Of a stretch of DNA of 64,000 nt, positions 43,687 to 53,323 are shown one piece after another. Source of the stretch: Cytobacillus oceanisediminis. GTDB taxonomy: Bacteria; Bacillota; Bacilli; Bacillales; Cytobacillaceae. The translations under genes and the position numbers were made by a program. The notes under the pieces were generated by a model. The model saw only the letters and a list, made by a program, of their open reading frames with translations. It had not been told where the DNA came from and searched no databases. How positions within the stretch are numbered: position 1 is the stretch's first letter; every line of letters begins with the position of its first letter. The stretch is from positions 62,001 to 126,000 of the forward strand of contig NZ_QGTW01000014.1 of assembly GCF_003182355.1 (NCBI RefSeq), given 5' to 3'.

Positions 43687-45081
43687 TTAATTTTGTACGA
43701 AAATTCCATATTTCTGGCATTTCCTTGTCAACGTAGAAGCATCTACCCCAAGCTTCTTAGCTGCCTCTCTTAAACTTGAACTTTGTTTCAGCATATCCTC
43801 AATAATATCCCGCTCAATGATTTGCATTTTTTCTTTTAAGGTATAGGTATCTTTACTGACTTTATCTGCAGCTATGTTTGATGGGAGGTCCTTAACTGTA
43901 ATCGAGTTTTCATCTGTCATGATAAAGGTTCGTTCGATCACATTTTCAAGTTCACGGATATTCCCTGGCCAATGATAACTTTCAAGTATTTTTAATACGT
44001 CAGGAGATATTGTTTTGAGAGTTCCATACCTCGAGGATAGTTTTTCTGTTGTCTTTATGATAAAAGGGATAATATCTTCTTTTCTTTCCCGTAATGGAGG
44101 AATAGTAATTGGAAGTACATTTATTCGGTAGAATAAATCCTCTCTGAACTCTCCCTTTTCCATCATTTCTTTTAATGGACGGTTAGTAGCACATATAAGA
44201 CGGAAACTTACCTTCTTGGATTTTGTGCTTCCCAGCCGTGTTACTTCAAAATCCTGCAGCACCCGTAATAATTTAACCTGTAGCTTTAAAGGCAGCTCAC
44301 CTACTTCATCCAAAAACAAGCTTCCATTTTCCGCAATCTCAATTAGTCCGGGCTTTCCTTTATCACTTGCTCCTGTAAAAGCCCCTTTTACATAGCCAAA
44401 AAGTTCAGATTCTAATAAATCACCCGGAATTGCTCCGCAGTTTACCTTAATAAAAGGGCTATCTCCCCCACTGCTTGTCTCATGTATAAGCCTTGCTAAA
44501 ACTTCTTTGCCTGTACCAGATTCCCCTAACAATAAAACAGGAGAATCAGCTTTGGAAACTTTAGGTATCAAATTAAGTATTTGCTTCATTTGCGGGCTAT
44601 TTGCAACAATTTTTTCACTTTTAATATGTTCTTTATATAAGCTGAGCTCTCTTAGATACCTTTCAGATCTTTCCTCGGCATCATTTAATTGATTTTCAAG
44701 CTGATTTAACTCAGATAAGTCCCTTGCTGTGATGACAATTCTAAAAAGCTTCCTGTCTTTATATACAGGTGTACCTGTAACTAAAACGTTTTTTCCGCTT
44801 CTGAACTTCTGAATTAATGAAACTACCTTTCTATCTCTCTTAACAATAACAGCTACAGCTTTAGAAATTGTTCCATTCTTTTCTAGTTCAATACTTGTCT
44901 TGCCGATTAACTCATCTTCAGTAAGTCCAGTAATTCTTGTATAGGCAGAATTTAACCTGACACATCTCAGGTCAGCATCACAAATATAAATTCCTTCCTG
45001 ACATGCATGGATTGCTGCTTCTAGTTCAAGACAGTCTTCAAAATTATTGTGATGCTTAATCTGTTCAGTCTCGATCATCAC
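43687..45081 (-). CDS. Sigma-54-dependent transcriptional activator (PAS-AAA+-HTH)
   Basis: A 464-residue enhancer-binding protein. Order: PAS sensor (about 22-125), AAA+ domain with Walker A GESGTGKE, canonical GAFTGA loop and Walker B GSLFLDEVGE, then a C-terminal Fis-type helix-turn-helix (REAAKKLGVDASTLTRKCQ). The start is a GTG at 45081 nine bases after GGAG, or the ATG one codon later. It has its own sigma-A promoter. A perfect sigma-54 promoter lies upstream on the other strand, but no gene follows it, so the natural target is missing or lies elsewhere. Confidence 0.9.
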   Translation of the reverse strand: MMIETEQIKHHNNFEDCLELEAAIHACQEGIYICDADLRCVRLNSAYTRITGLTEDELIGKTSIELEKNGTISKAVAVIVKRDRKVVSLIQKFRSGKNVLVTGTPVYKDRKLFRIVITARDLSELNQLENQLNDAEERSERYLRELSLYKEHIKSEKIVANSPQMKQILNLIPKVSKADSPVLLLGESGTGKEVLARLIHETSSGGDSPFIKVNCGAIPGDLLESELFGYVKGAFTGASDKGKPGLIEIAENGSLFLDEVGELPLKLQVKLLRVLQDFEVTRLGSTKSKKVSFRLICATNRPLKEMMEKGEFREDLFYRINVLPITIPPLRERKEDIIPFIIKTTEKLSSRYGTLKTISPDVLKILESYHWPGNIRELENVIERTFIMTDENSITVKDLPSNIAADKVSKDTYTLKEKMQIIERDIIEDMLKQSSSLREAAKKLGVDASTLTRKCQKYGIFVQN

Positions 45082-45161
45082 CGTTTAAAGCTCCTTTCTG
45101 CTGCAAAACAGAAATTGGTACTGCGGAAAAAGTAACGGGAAACATAGAAATAAATTGGAAC

Positions 45162-45190
45162 TTATTAAAATAGAATTTATATTCAGTCAA
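45162..45190 (-). promoter_or_regulatory. Sigma-A promoter of the second sigma-54 activator
   Basis: Minus-strand TTGACT (45190-45185), 17 bp, TAATAA (45167-45162), about 80 bp upstream of the activator start. Confidence 0.55.
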
Positions 45191-45237
45191 TTATCTATTA
45201 ATTATATCAAAGAGAATATAGGAAGTCAGTGGATTTT

Positions 45238-45253
45238 TGGCACGTGTCTTGCA
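45238..45253 (+). promoter_or_regulatory. Consensus sigma-54 promoter without a downstream sense gene
   Basis: TGGCACGTGTCTTGCA matches TGGCACG-N4-TTGCA at every defined base. It reads rightwards from about 45265, divergent from the activator at 43687, but into the antisense strand of the VOC gene and the operon behind it. A TTTCTG/CAGAAA inverted pair at about 45098-45117 is a possible activator site. Confidence 0.8.
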
Positions 45254-45304
45254 TATTTCAGACGACATTGAAATTTTAATTACCTTTTGGAATTTAGAAA
45301 CCAA

Positions 45305-45749
<445 letters not shown>

Positions 45750-45768
45750 CTAATTGCCGGCTATTTGG

Positions 45769-46335
45769 TTATTGACTGGCATGCTGATCATTAAAATGCT
45801 GTTTCCCTAATTGGTACCAATCTGCTCCATTGCTATCAATGATAACTACAGCAGGAAAATCTTTTACAGTTAATTTATAAATGGCTTCAGGCCCTAAATC
45901 CTCATAGGCGATGACTTCCATCGATTTGATGGAGCGGGTGATTAAAGCTCCGGTTCCGCCAATTGCAGCAAAATATATAGCTTTGTTTTTCTTCATACTA
46001 TCAATTACTTCCTGACTGCGATATCCTTTGCCTATCATCCCTTTTAGTCCCCGATCAAGCAGCGATGGCGTATACTTATCCATTCTTCCGCTCGTAGTTG
46101 GACCGGCTGATCCTATAATCTGCCCTGGCTTAGCTGGGGTTGGACCAACATAATAGATGGTTTGCCCCTTTATATCGAAAGGAAGGCCTTCGCCTTTTTC
46201 AAGGGCTTCTGACATTCTTTTATGGGCAGCATCTCTTGCGGTATAAATAGTTCCGCTGATCAGCACGCGCTCGCCTGCATTTAAATTTTTCAAAACATCT
46301 TCTTCAATAGGGCTGGTAACTTTCGTTGCTGACAA
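45769..46335 (-). CDS. Class I fumarate hydratase/tartrate dehydratase beta subunit
   Basis: The 188-residue beta (swivelling) subunit of a two-subunit Fe-S hydro-lyase, with VGPTPAKPGQIIGSAGPTTSGRMDKYTP and the AIGGTGAL loop. The start is a TTG at 46335, seven bases after GGAGG. It is paired with the alpha subunit gene 11 bp upstream. Family members dehydrate malate, L-tartrate or citramalate (mesaconase). Bacilli normally use class II fumarase for the citric acid cycle, so this is a dedicated catabolic enzyme. Confidence 0.9.
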   Translation of the reverse strand: MSATKVTSPIEEDVLKNLNAGERVLISGTIYTARDAAHKRMSEALEKGEGLPFDIKGQTIYYVGPTPAKPGQIIGSAGPTTSGRMDKYTPSLLDRGLKGMIGKGYRSQEVIDSMKKNKAIYFAAIGGTGALITRSIKSMEVIAYEDLGPEAIYKLTVKDFPAVVIIDSNGADWYQLGKQHFNDQHASQ

Positions 46336-46346
46336 CTGAATTCCTC

Positions 46347-47192
46347 CTACAGTCTGACTTCTTTATGCCTGCTTGCATGGCAGTTTAAATTTATCGCTAC
46401 TGGCAGTGCTGCTATGTGGCAAGGTTCTATCTCAATTTTCACATCCAGGGCAGTTGTATTTCCTCCCATGCCCTGCGGCCCAATGCCAAGTTTATTGATT
46501 TCTTCCATCAATTCCTTTTCCAACTGGGCAAGCTCAGCACGTTCACTGCGATGGCCAATTGGTCTGAACAATGATTTTTTTGCTAAATAAGCGCATCTTT
46601 CAAAATTGCCCCCTATCCCAATTCCGACTACCAAAGGAGGACATGCATTCGGCCCAGCTTTTGCTACCGTATCGAGTATATATCCCTTAATTCCCTCAAG
46701 GCCATCTGAAGGCTTTAGCATCTTCAAGCTGCTCATATTTTCACTGCCGCCTCCCTTTGCGGACATGTGAATAATCATTTCATCACCTGGAATCAACTCA
46801 ATATGAATGATGGAAGGAGTGTTATATCCTTTGCTTTTTTCCCGGGTAATAGGATGGTCAACGATTGAATGCCTGAGATACCCTTCTTCGTATCCTTTTT
46901 TAACCCCTTCATTGATCGCATCATAAATGCTTCCTCCGGATACTTGGCACTCCTGGCCAACTTCCACAATAAATACTGAGACGCCAGTGTCCTGGCACAT
47001 AGGAACCCGCTCACTTTTTGCTATATCTGCGTTCTGGATCAGCTGCTCCAATATGTCTTTGCCTGTTTCTGATTTTTCATTTTTTAAGGCTGTTTGAAAA
47101 GCCTCGACGACGTCTTGGCCTAAGTCAAAATTTGCTTCCTGGCACATCTTTGCTACCTGTTCAACAATCTCCCCATAAGTAATGATTTTCAT
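46347..47192 (-). CDS. Class I fumarate hydratase/tartrate dehydratase alpha subunit
   Basis: The 281-residue [4Fe-4S]-binding subunit. Cluster cysteines are visible in PMCQDTGVSVF, NACPPLVVGIGIGG and EPCHIAALPVAINLNCHASRH. The ATG at 47192 follows GGGGGAAGG; the longer ORF start overlaps the previous gene without a better site. Together with the beta subunit it should hydrate fumarate or mesaconate, fitting the dehydrogenase genes upstream in the operon. Confidence 0.9.
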   Translation of the reverse strand: MKIITYGEIVEQVAKMCQEANFDLGQDVVEAFQTALKNEKSETGKDILEQLIQNADIAKSERVPMCQDTGVSVFIVEVGQECQVSGGSIYDAINEGVKKGYEEGYLRHSIVDHPITREKSKGYNTPSIIHIELIPGDEMIIHMSAKGGGSENMSSLKMLKPSDGLEGIKGYILDTVAKAGPNACPPLVVGIGIGGNFERCAYLAKKSLFRPIGHRSERAELAQLEKELMEEINKLGIGPQGMGGNTTALDVKIEIEPCHIAALPVAINLNCHASRHKEVRL

Positions 47193-47215
47193 GTTACCTT
47201 CCCCCTTTTCCATCA

Positions 47216-48756
47216 TTAAGGCATTTCAGCTTTTGAAGCTGCAGGAGTAAATTGGATGCTTGTTTTGTGAATTCGATTTTTGCCTTCCCATTCCTTCTTT
47301 TCTTCCTTTATATCCTGAAGTTTATGGGCTCCGCGGCTCTCTTTTCTTACTGATGCAGCAAAAGCAGATGCCCATGCCGATCGAACTTTTTCACGAAGCT
47401 GAAGAGCCTGAAGGTTGTTTTCATTCTCCAAATTTATTGCGATTAGGTTTAATTCATCAGCAGCTTCTTTCAAGGAACGGGAGGTTCTTTCAATCCCCAC
47501 TTTTTGCCACATAACTTCTTTTACTTTTTTGATTGTTTCATATTCCTCGATTTTTGAAGAACTATTTTTTAATTCATCTATTCCGAAATCCATAATGGCC
47601 GAAATGGCCCCTATTGATTTCTCCTGTACAGCCATCTTTCCCGCACGGTGGCCAAAAACAAGTGATTCTGTTAAGGAACCTCCCCCTAAACGATTAGCCC
47701 CATGAAGTCCTCCTGTCACTTCTCCGCATGCATAGAGGCCTGGAACATTGGTCCTTCCCCATTCATCTGTTTGCACACCTCCCATGCAATAATGCTGTAC
47801 AGGACTCATTATCCACTCACCCGGATGCGCTTTTTGATACAGACGATACAGATATGGACTGTCATGCTGAAGTACATCTTCTTCAACTCCAGAAAAATCA
47901 ATCAGTACTTTATTTTCTTTAAACATTGCATAGCTGAGTGTGTCTCTTGTTTCAAGCTCTTTTTTTGGATACTTTTCCATAAACCGTTCGTGTTGATCGT
48001 TTACAAGAAAAGCGCCTTTCGCAAAAATTTTTGTCATGACATCGATATTTGCGGGATGCTGCAAACGGTACGGATAAAATTGTACAAACTCCATATCAAC
48101 AAGAATAGCCCCATGCCTCCATGCCATGCCGATTCCTTCCCCGGAAACATCCCTTGGGTTATCGGAAGATTGATAGAGTCCTCCAAAACCGCCTGTTGCC
48201 AAAATAACGGCTGGTGAATAAATAATATGAAACTCTTTGCCTTTTTGGATCAGTGCACCTTTTACTTCATTATTATCTTTTATTAAGTCAACCAATGCAG
48301 ATTGTTCATGAAAATCAATTCTATTTCCATCGCATAATCACGCATTGGTTTTGTAATATTTTTTCCAAGGCCTGTTCCTGCATAAACTCTCCTTGGATAG
48401 GAATGGCCGGGAGTAATTACCACTTTTTCTCTCTCGAGGCTGATTCCAAATTTGCTTTCTAATTCATTCACTCTGACCGTACATTCTTCAGCTAAAGCTC
48501 TTGCTAATTTTTTATCTGATAAATGCCTGCCGCCTTCTACTATATCCTGTAAAAACTTATCCGGAGAATCTCCAGGAGAAAAGATGGCTGAATGCACACT
48601 ATCAGAAATAACTGAGGATCCCCCAAGCCCTGCTTTTCCCTTCGTGATCAAAGCCACAGATGCTCCCTCTTCTTTAGCGGAAATGGCAGCAGCCAAAGCT
48701 GCCTGCCCCCCGCCGATTACCATTACGTCATATTGATCATATTGAAGCTTCCTCAT
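47216..48756 (-). pseudogene. FAD-dependent fumarate reductase/succinate dehydrogenase-like flavoprotein, interrupted by a frameshift
   Basis: Two adjacent ORFs (48756-48283 and 48295-47216) are the halves of one flavoprotein of about 513 residues. The first has the FAD motif VMVIGGGQAALAAAISAKEEGA, the second ATGGFGGLYQSSDNP and the HRAGKMA region. Near 48321 one G is missing on the coding strand: inserting it turns MEIELIF into MEIGIDFHEQSALVDL and joins the halves in frame. It resembles L-aspartate oxidase and SdhA. The reading frame is otherwise intact, so this is a recent mutation or a sequencing error. ATGA overlap couples it to sdhB. Confidence 0.85.
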
Positions 48757-49502
48757 CTCTTTAGCCAGCTCCTTAATGCATAGCGATTTGCATCCTTATT
48801 TAATTCTGCAATAGCTGTTGTTAACGGTATCTCTTTAGGGCAGACCTGAACACAATTTTGGGAGTTCCCGCAGTTTGCTATCCCTTCCTCGCTAATGATA
48901 ACTTCTAATCTATGATTCTTCTGCTGCGCTCCCGTTGGATGCATGTTAAAGTATTTTGTCTGGCCTAAAGCCTGAGGCCCAATAAAGGGAGAACCGCTAT
49001 TGACATTGGGACAAGCCTCCAGGCAGCACCCGCAGGTCATACAGGTGGAATACTTGTATGCTTCCTGTTGATCATCCGAAGAAATCAGCGGACCAGCTCC
49101 CATAGGATAAGTTCCATCAATCGGAATCCAACCTTTAATTTTCTTGAGGGCACTAAACATTCTATCTCTGTTCACAACGAGATCCTTTTCAACAGGAAAT
49201 GTCTCCATAGGTTCCAAAACAATCGGCTGTTCCAGGAGATCAACCAATGTCGAACACGCTTGCCGGACTTTTCCATTTATTTTCATGCTGCATGCACCGC
49301 AGACTTCTTCCAGGCAATTATATTCCCAAGCTACTGATCTAACTTTTTCTCCCTGTGCGTTAACCGGATTTTTCTGTATCTCCATTAACGCAGATATAAT
49401 ATTCATATTTTTCCGGAAAGGGATGTTAAATTCCTCCCAGTAAAATGCATCATCTTCAGCATCTTTGCGCTTGATTCTCAGCTTAATATCAGCAGCTGCC
49501 AT
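48753..49502 (-). CDS. sdhB: Succinate dehydrogenase/fumarate reductase iron-sulfur subunit
   Basis: A 249-residue Fe-S subunit. N-terminal [2Fe-2S] cysteines lie in NCLEEVCGACSMKING with a further Cys in RQAC, followed by the [4Fe-4S] set CMTCGCCLEACP and the [3Fe-4S] set ending CVQVCPKEIPL. It passes electrons from the flavoprotein to the membrane anchor. The ATG at 49502 follows GGAAGGTGA. It is part of a full SdhCAB set inside a catabolic operon, so probably a second enzyme beside the housekeeping one. It could act on succinate, methylsuccinate or a similar acid. Confidence 0.9.
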   Translation of the reverse strand: MAAADIKLRIKRKDAEDDAFYWEEFNIPFRKNMNIISALMEIQKNPVNAQGEKVRSVAWEYNCLEEVCGACSMKINGKVRQACSTLVDLLEQPIVLEPMETFPVEKDLVVNRDRMFSALKKIKGWIPIDGTYPMGAGPLISSDDQQEAYKYSTCMTCGCCLEACPNVNSGSPFIGPQALGQTKYFNMHPTGAQQKNHRLEVIISEEGIANCGNSQNCVQVCPKEIPLTTAIAELNKDANRYALRSWLKR

Positions 49503-49518
49503 GTTATCACCTTCCTTT

Positions 49519-51294
49519 CTATGCGTTTGATGTTTCTTCTTTCTTCCCTGAAGTGACAATGTCATATCTTCTTGGTCTTGGAGCTATATATTTAAGATCG
49601 ACCGGCTCATAAGTTAGGCTTGGACCGAAGGGGGTATAAGTGGCAATTGTTGTCTTTAGCCAATTTTCGTCATCTCTTTCCGGAAATTCAGGTTTATAGT
49701 GCGCTCCCCTGCTTTCATTCCTATTAAGAGCTCCAACCGTAATAACCCTTGCAAGCTCAAGCATATTTTTAAGCTGTCGGACAAACGGAACGGTTCTGTT
49801 ATGCCATCTGGATGTATCATCTATTCCGATGTTCTTAAAGCGTTCCTGAAGTTCTTGAAGCTTCTCATCTGTTTGCTGGAGCCGGTCGTTATACCTAACA
49901 ACAGTTACATTCTCCACCATCCAATCACTCATCTCGACATGAAGCTGGTATGGATTTTCACTGCCGTTCATCTTATAGATCTTTTCAATCTCTTCTTCTT
50001 GCTTTTTCTGTTCTTTTTCATAAAGGGATGCTGGAAGGTCTTCACAGGACTTTTCAAGCCCATTTACATAGCTGACTGCATTCGGGCCAGTCACCATTCC
50101 GCCATATATCGCTGAAACTAATGAATTGGCTCCAAGCCGATTTCCTCCATGATATTGGTAATCACATTCTCCACAAGCAAAAAGGCCAGGAATATTGGTC
50201 ATTTGGTCATAGTCAACCCAAAGGCCTCCCATTGAATAATGCATGGCCGGGAAGATTTTCATTGGCAGCTTTCTTGGGTCATCTCCCACAAACTTTTCAT
50301 AGATATCAAGAATCCCTCCCAGCTTGCGCTGCAATAATTCTGCAGATAGATGGGAAAGGTCAAGGTAAACCATATTCTCCCCGTTGATTCCAAGTTTGAG
50401 GTCGACACAAACATGAAAAATTTCCCGTGTTGCAATATCCCTTGGTACCAGGTTTCCGTAAGCTGGATACTTTTCTTCGAGGAAGTACCATGGTTTACCT
50501 TCACGATAGACCCAAACTCTTCCTCCCTCACCTCGTGCTGACTCTGACATTAACCTGAGCTTATCATCGCCCGGGATAGCTGTTGGATGGATTTGTATGA
50601 ATTCTCCGTTTGCGTACCTGGCTCCTTGCTGGTATGCAATACTATGTGCACTCCCGGTATTTATAATGGAATTGGTGCTTTTGCGAAATATGTTTCCGAT
50701 CCCTCCGGAAGCTAAGATTACAGCATCTGATTTGAAAGCTTGAATTTCCATTGATTTCAAATTTTGGGCTGAAACCCCGCGGCATCTTCCCTCATCATCT
50801 TTAATAAGAGATACCAATTCCCAATACTCATACTTCTCTACCAAACCTTCTGCCTCATATTTTCGAACCTGCTCATCAAGCGCATACAGAATCTGCTGTC
50901 CAGTAGTTGACCCTGCAAAGGCTGTACGGGAGTATTTAGCTCCGCCAAGCCTCCTGAAATCAATATGCCCTTCTTCTGTCCGGTTGAATTGAACGCCCAT
51001 TCTGGCCAGTAAATAAATGATGTCCGGGGCAGCCTCGCACATCGCTTTTACAGGCGGCTGATTCGCTAAAAAGTCGCCGCCATAAATCGTATCATCGAAG
51101 TGTTCCCATACAGAATCCCCTTCTCCTTTTGTATTGACTGCCCCATTAATGCCCCCCTGGGCACACACTGAGTGGGAACGGCGAACCGGGACAAGGGAAA
51201 ACAATTTCACTTTCTTTTTTGCTTCTGCTATTTTAATAGCGGCCATTAATCCGGCTAAACCGCCGCCAATCACGATAATTTCCTGTTTTTTCAT
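49519..51294 (-). CDS. sdhA: Succinate dehydrogenase/fumarate reductase flavoprotein subunit
   Basis: A 591-residue flavoprotein with IIVIGGGLAGLMAAIKIAE for FAD, HSVCAQGGINGA with the flavin-linking His, the active-site GEGGRVW block and the C-terminal RNESRGAHYKPEFPERDD. The ATG at 51294 follows GGAGGGG; the longer ORF upstream has no site. It resembles the Bacillus-type menaquinone enzyme. In the same operon a second, shorter flavoprotein is encoded, so two related dehydrogenases may use the same anchor or work on different acids. Confidence 0.9.
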   Translation of the reverse strand: MKKQEIIVIGGGLAGLMAAIKIAEAKKKVKLFSLVPVRRSHSVCAQGGINGAVNTKGEGDSVWEHFDDTIYGGDFLANQPPVKAMCEAAPDIIYLLARMGVQFNRTEEGHIDFRRLGGAKYSRTAFAGSTTGQQILYALDEQVRKYEAEGLVEKYEYWELVSLIKDDEGRCRGVSAQNLKSMEIQAFKSDAVILASGGIGNIFRKSTNSIINTGSAHSIAYQQGARYANGEFIQIHPTAIPGDDKLRLMSESARGEGGRVWVYREGKPWYFLEEKYPAYGNLVPRDIATREIFHVCVDLKLGINGENMVYLDLSHLSAELLQRKLGGILDIYEKFVGDDPRKLPMKIFPAMHYSMGGLWVDYDQMTNIPGLFACGECDYQYHGGNRLGANSLVSAIYGGMVTGPNAVSYVNGLEKSCEDLPASLYEKEQKKQEEEIEKIYKMNGSENPYQLHVEMSDWMVENVTVVRYNDRLQQTDEKLQELQERFKNIGIDDTSRWHNRTVPFVRQLKNMLELARVITVGALNRNESRGAHYKPEFPERDDENWLKTTIATYTPFGPSLTYEPVDLKYIAPRPRRYDIVTSGKKEETSNA

Positions 51295-51338
51295 AAGATC
51301 CCCTCCTCCGTTCGAATATCTCAATATAAGGTTCGAAC

Positions 51339-51977
51339 TTAACTGACAAATGAAATTAAGCTTCCGATTCCTAAAGCAGCAAGTGCAACAAATATTCCAA
51401 AGCATATATTTCGGACGGTTTTTTGGGAAGCTGGACCGACTGTGATTCCCCATGTTATAAGAGCAGTAGATACCCCATTGGCAAAATGATATGTTGTGCT
51501 CAATACTCCGGCAATATAAAAACCCATCATAAAAGGATTTGCCAAATGCTCGCCTACCAGCTGGTGGTTCACTTCCGTTCCACTAATTACAGGACTAATT
51601 CTTAACGCCCATACATGATAGATAACAAAAATAAAGGTAATAATTCCTGTCACTCTTTGGAGCAAAAAACTAATGTTTCGCTTATATTGGTATACATGAG
51701 CGTTTGGTTTGGAAATGAAAGAGAGATAGATTCCATAAATAGCATGGAACAGGAGAGGAAGCGCTATAAATCCTATCTCAAGAAAAAGCAGAAATGGAAG
51801 ACTGAGCATAAACTGGACATGCTCATCATATTTCTCGCTGCCCAAAATAGCCAAGGCATTTCCCATTAAGTGCTGAACTAAAAAAAGGCCTAGCGGGATC
51901 AGCCCCGCTAGTGAGTGCAATCTGGTAAAAACGAATCTTCTTGAAGATGAAAGAGGCACTACTGTGTTTGTTTGCAT
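51339..51977 (-). CDS. sdhC: Succinate dehydrogenase cytochrome b558 subunit
   Basis: A 212-residue integral membrane anchor with five predicted helices and the B. subtilis-type start RRFVFTRLHSLAGLIPLGLFLVQHL. Conserved His residues in the helices bind two b hemes and transfer electrons to menaquinone. The ATG at 51977 follows GGGGGAAG and overlaps the end of the MmgE/PrpD gene by 19 bp. Gene order sdhCAB is the Bacillus order. Confidence 0.9.
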   Translation of the reverse strand: MQTNTVVPLSSSRRFVFTRLHSLAGLIPLGLFLVQHLMGNALAILGSEKYDEHVQFMLSLPFLLFLEIGFIALPLLFHAIYGIYLSFISKPNAHVYQYKRNISFLLQRVTGIITFIFVIYHVWALRISPVISGTEVNHQLVGEHLANPFMMGFYIAGVLSTTYHFANGVSTALITWGITVGPASQKTVRNICFGIFVALAALGIGSLISFVS

Positions 51978-53323
51978 TGCTCTTCCCCCAATGCCATTGA
52001 CATCCATTCCGCTGTGTCAATTTTCTCTAATCGCAAAACAGCCTGGACATGTTCTTCTGCGTTCCAAACCTTGCCCAAGGTCATCGATTTAAATTTTTGA
52101 ATCAGCTCTTCCCTATCGGCAGGCTTTTCAGGATCCCCTTTAGGATAATCAGTTGCTTCACTGAAGGTTCTTCCATCATTCAGGGTGATGACAACCTTTG
52201 CCCCCCATTTTTCAGGATAAGCATTTTCATAATAGGGATCGGCCACTACAGTCACTTTTTTCATAAGCTCCCTTACCTCAGGAGATTGTAAAATTTCCTC
52301 ATTATAATCGATTAATGATGCAGACCCTTTAATGGCAATCAAGGCTGCACAAAATTGGCTGCTGAACTTAGAGGCGTACACTGTCTCGGGGTTCGGATTA
52401 TCTGTAATATTCAGGACAGTCTGGTAGGTTTGAATAGAAATGTTTTGTATTTGTTCATGGCTGAGGCTGTTTTCCTTCATGATGGTTTGGACACAATCCA
52501 TTGCCGGGTGTGTGTGACGGCAGGAAGCATGGATTTTAAAGCTATTTTCAAGAATTTTAAATTCTTTGCCAAGATTTCTGGTGATTTTATCTGTATTATA
52601 TTTTTCAGACATCGCATTGAAAAAGCCCCTTCTGCCTTCAAGAATCCTGGAGGCAGAGGTAAAATCTTTTTTCGCCAGCAAGGCAGCCAGAGCTCCGTTG
52701 TATGCAGCTTTAGCAGTATGAAGCTGTTTTGTGTTTGCCCCATCTTCAATAAATTCCCATAAACCTGCTGCTTGTGTGCCAGCATTTCCAAGAGCATACA
52801 TCGTTTGCTCTACATTTAACTTCAAAAGCTTTGCCACTGCTGCAGCGGAACCGAAAGTCCCGCATGTTGCTGTGTTATGCCAATAATAATAGTGGGAAGG
52901 CGAGACGGCCTCTCCGATTCTATAGCAAATTTCATATCCAACAGCTACGGCGGTAATTAAGTCTTTTCCGTTTAAGTTATACGCTTCTGCCACGGCAGCT
53001 GCTGCAGGAATAACAACGGTACCTGCATGGATAATCGACGATTTATGAATATCATCCAGCTCTACAATATGGCTGGATGCTCCGTTGACTAAGCAGGCAT
53101 TGCCAATGGACGACTTCCCACCGGTAATTAAAGTCGCTTGTTCATTCCCTCCCCACTCCTGAACCAACTCCAATATAGATTGAATCGGTTTTTCATCTTT
53201 ACCTGCCAGTGCGGATCCATACCAATCTAAAATACAAAGTTTTGAATATTCCACAACTTCATCAGGTAAGTCCTCATATTTAACTTTAACTGCATATTCA
53301 GCCATTCTCCTTGATAAGGTCAT
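51959..53323 (-). CDS. MmgE/PrpD family protein
   Basis: A 454-residue member of the MmgE/PrpD fold (2-methylcitrate dehydratase, cis-aconitate decarboxylase, iminodisuccinate epimerase). Seen are WYGSALAGKDEKP at the start, NGASSHIVELDDIHKSSIIHAG with the conserved active-site His-Asp region and SCRHTHPAMDCVQTI. Its ATG overlaps the stop of the CoA-ligase alpha gene (ATGA). It probably dehydrates, decarboxylates or isomerises a polycarboxylic acid before the Sdh step. A paralogue is at 57837-59189. Confidence 0.87.
   Translation of the reverse strand: MTLSRRMAEYAVKVKYEDLPDEVVEYSKLCILDWYGSALAGKDEKPIQSILELVQEWGGNEQATLITGGKSSIGNACLVNGASSHIVELDDIHKSSIIHAGTVVIPAAAAVAEAYNLNGKDLITAVAVGYEICYRIGEAVSPSHYYYWHNTATCGTFGSAAAVAKLLKLNVEQTMYALGNAGTQAAGLWEFIEDGANTKQLHTAKAAYNGALAALLAKKDFTSASRILEGRRGFFNAMSEKYNTDKITRNLGKEFKILENSFKIHASCRHTHPAMDCVQTIMKENSLSHEQIQNISIQTYQTVLNITDNPNPETVYASKFSSQFCAALIAIKGSASLIDYNEEILQSPEVRELMKKVTVVADPYYENAYPEKWGAKVVITLNDGRTFSEATDYPKGDPEKPADREELIQKFKSMTLGKVWNAEEHVQAVLRLEKIDTAEWMSMALGEEQCKQTQ

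Noticed and set aside
47702..48217. 171-codon plus-strand ORF
   Set aside because: It is wholly antisense to the flavoprotein, whose protein motifs are clear; no start signals.
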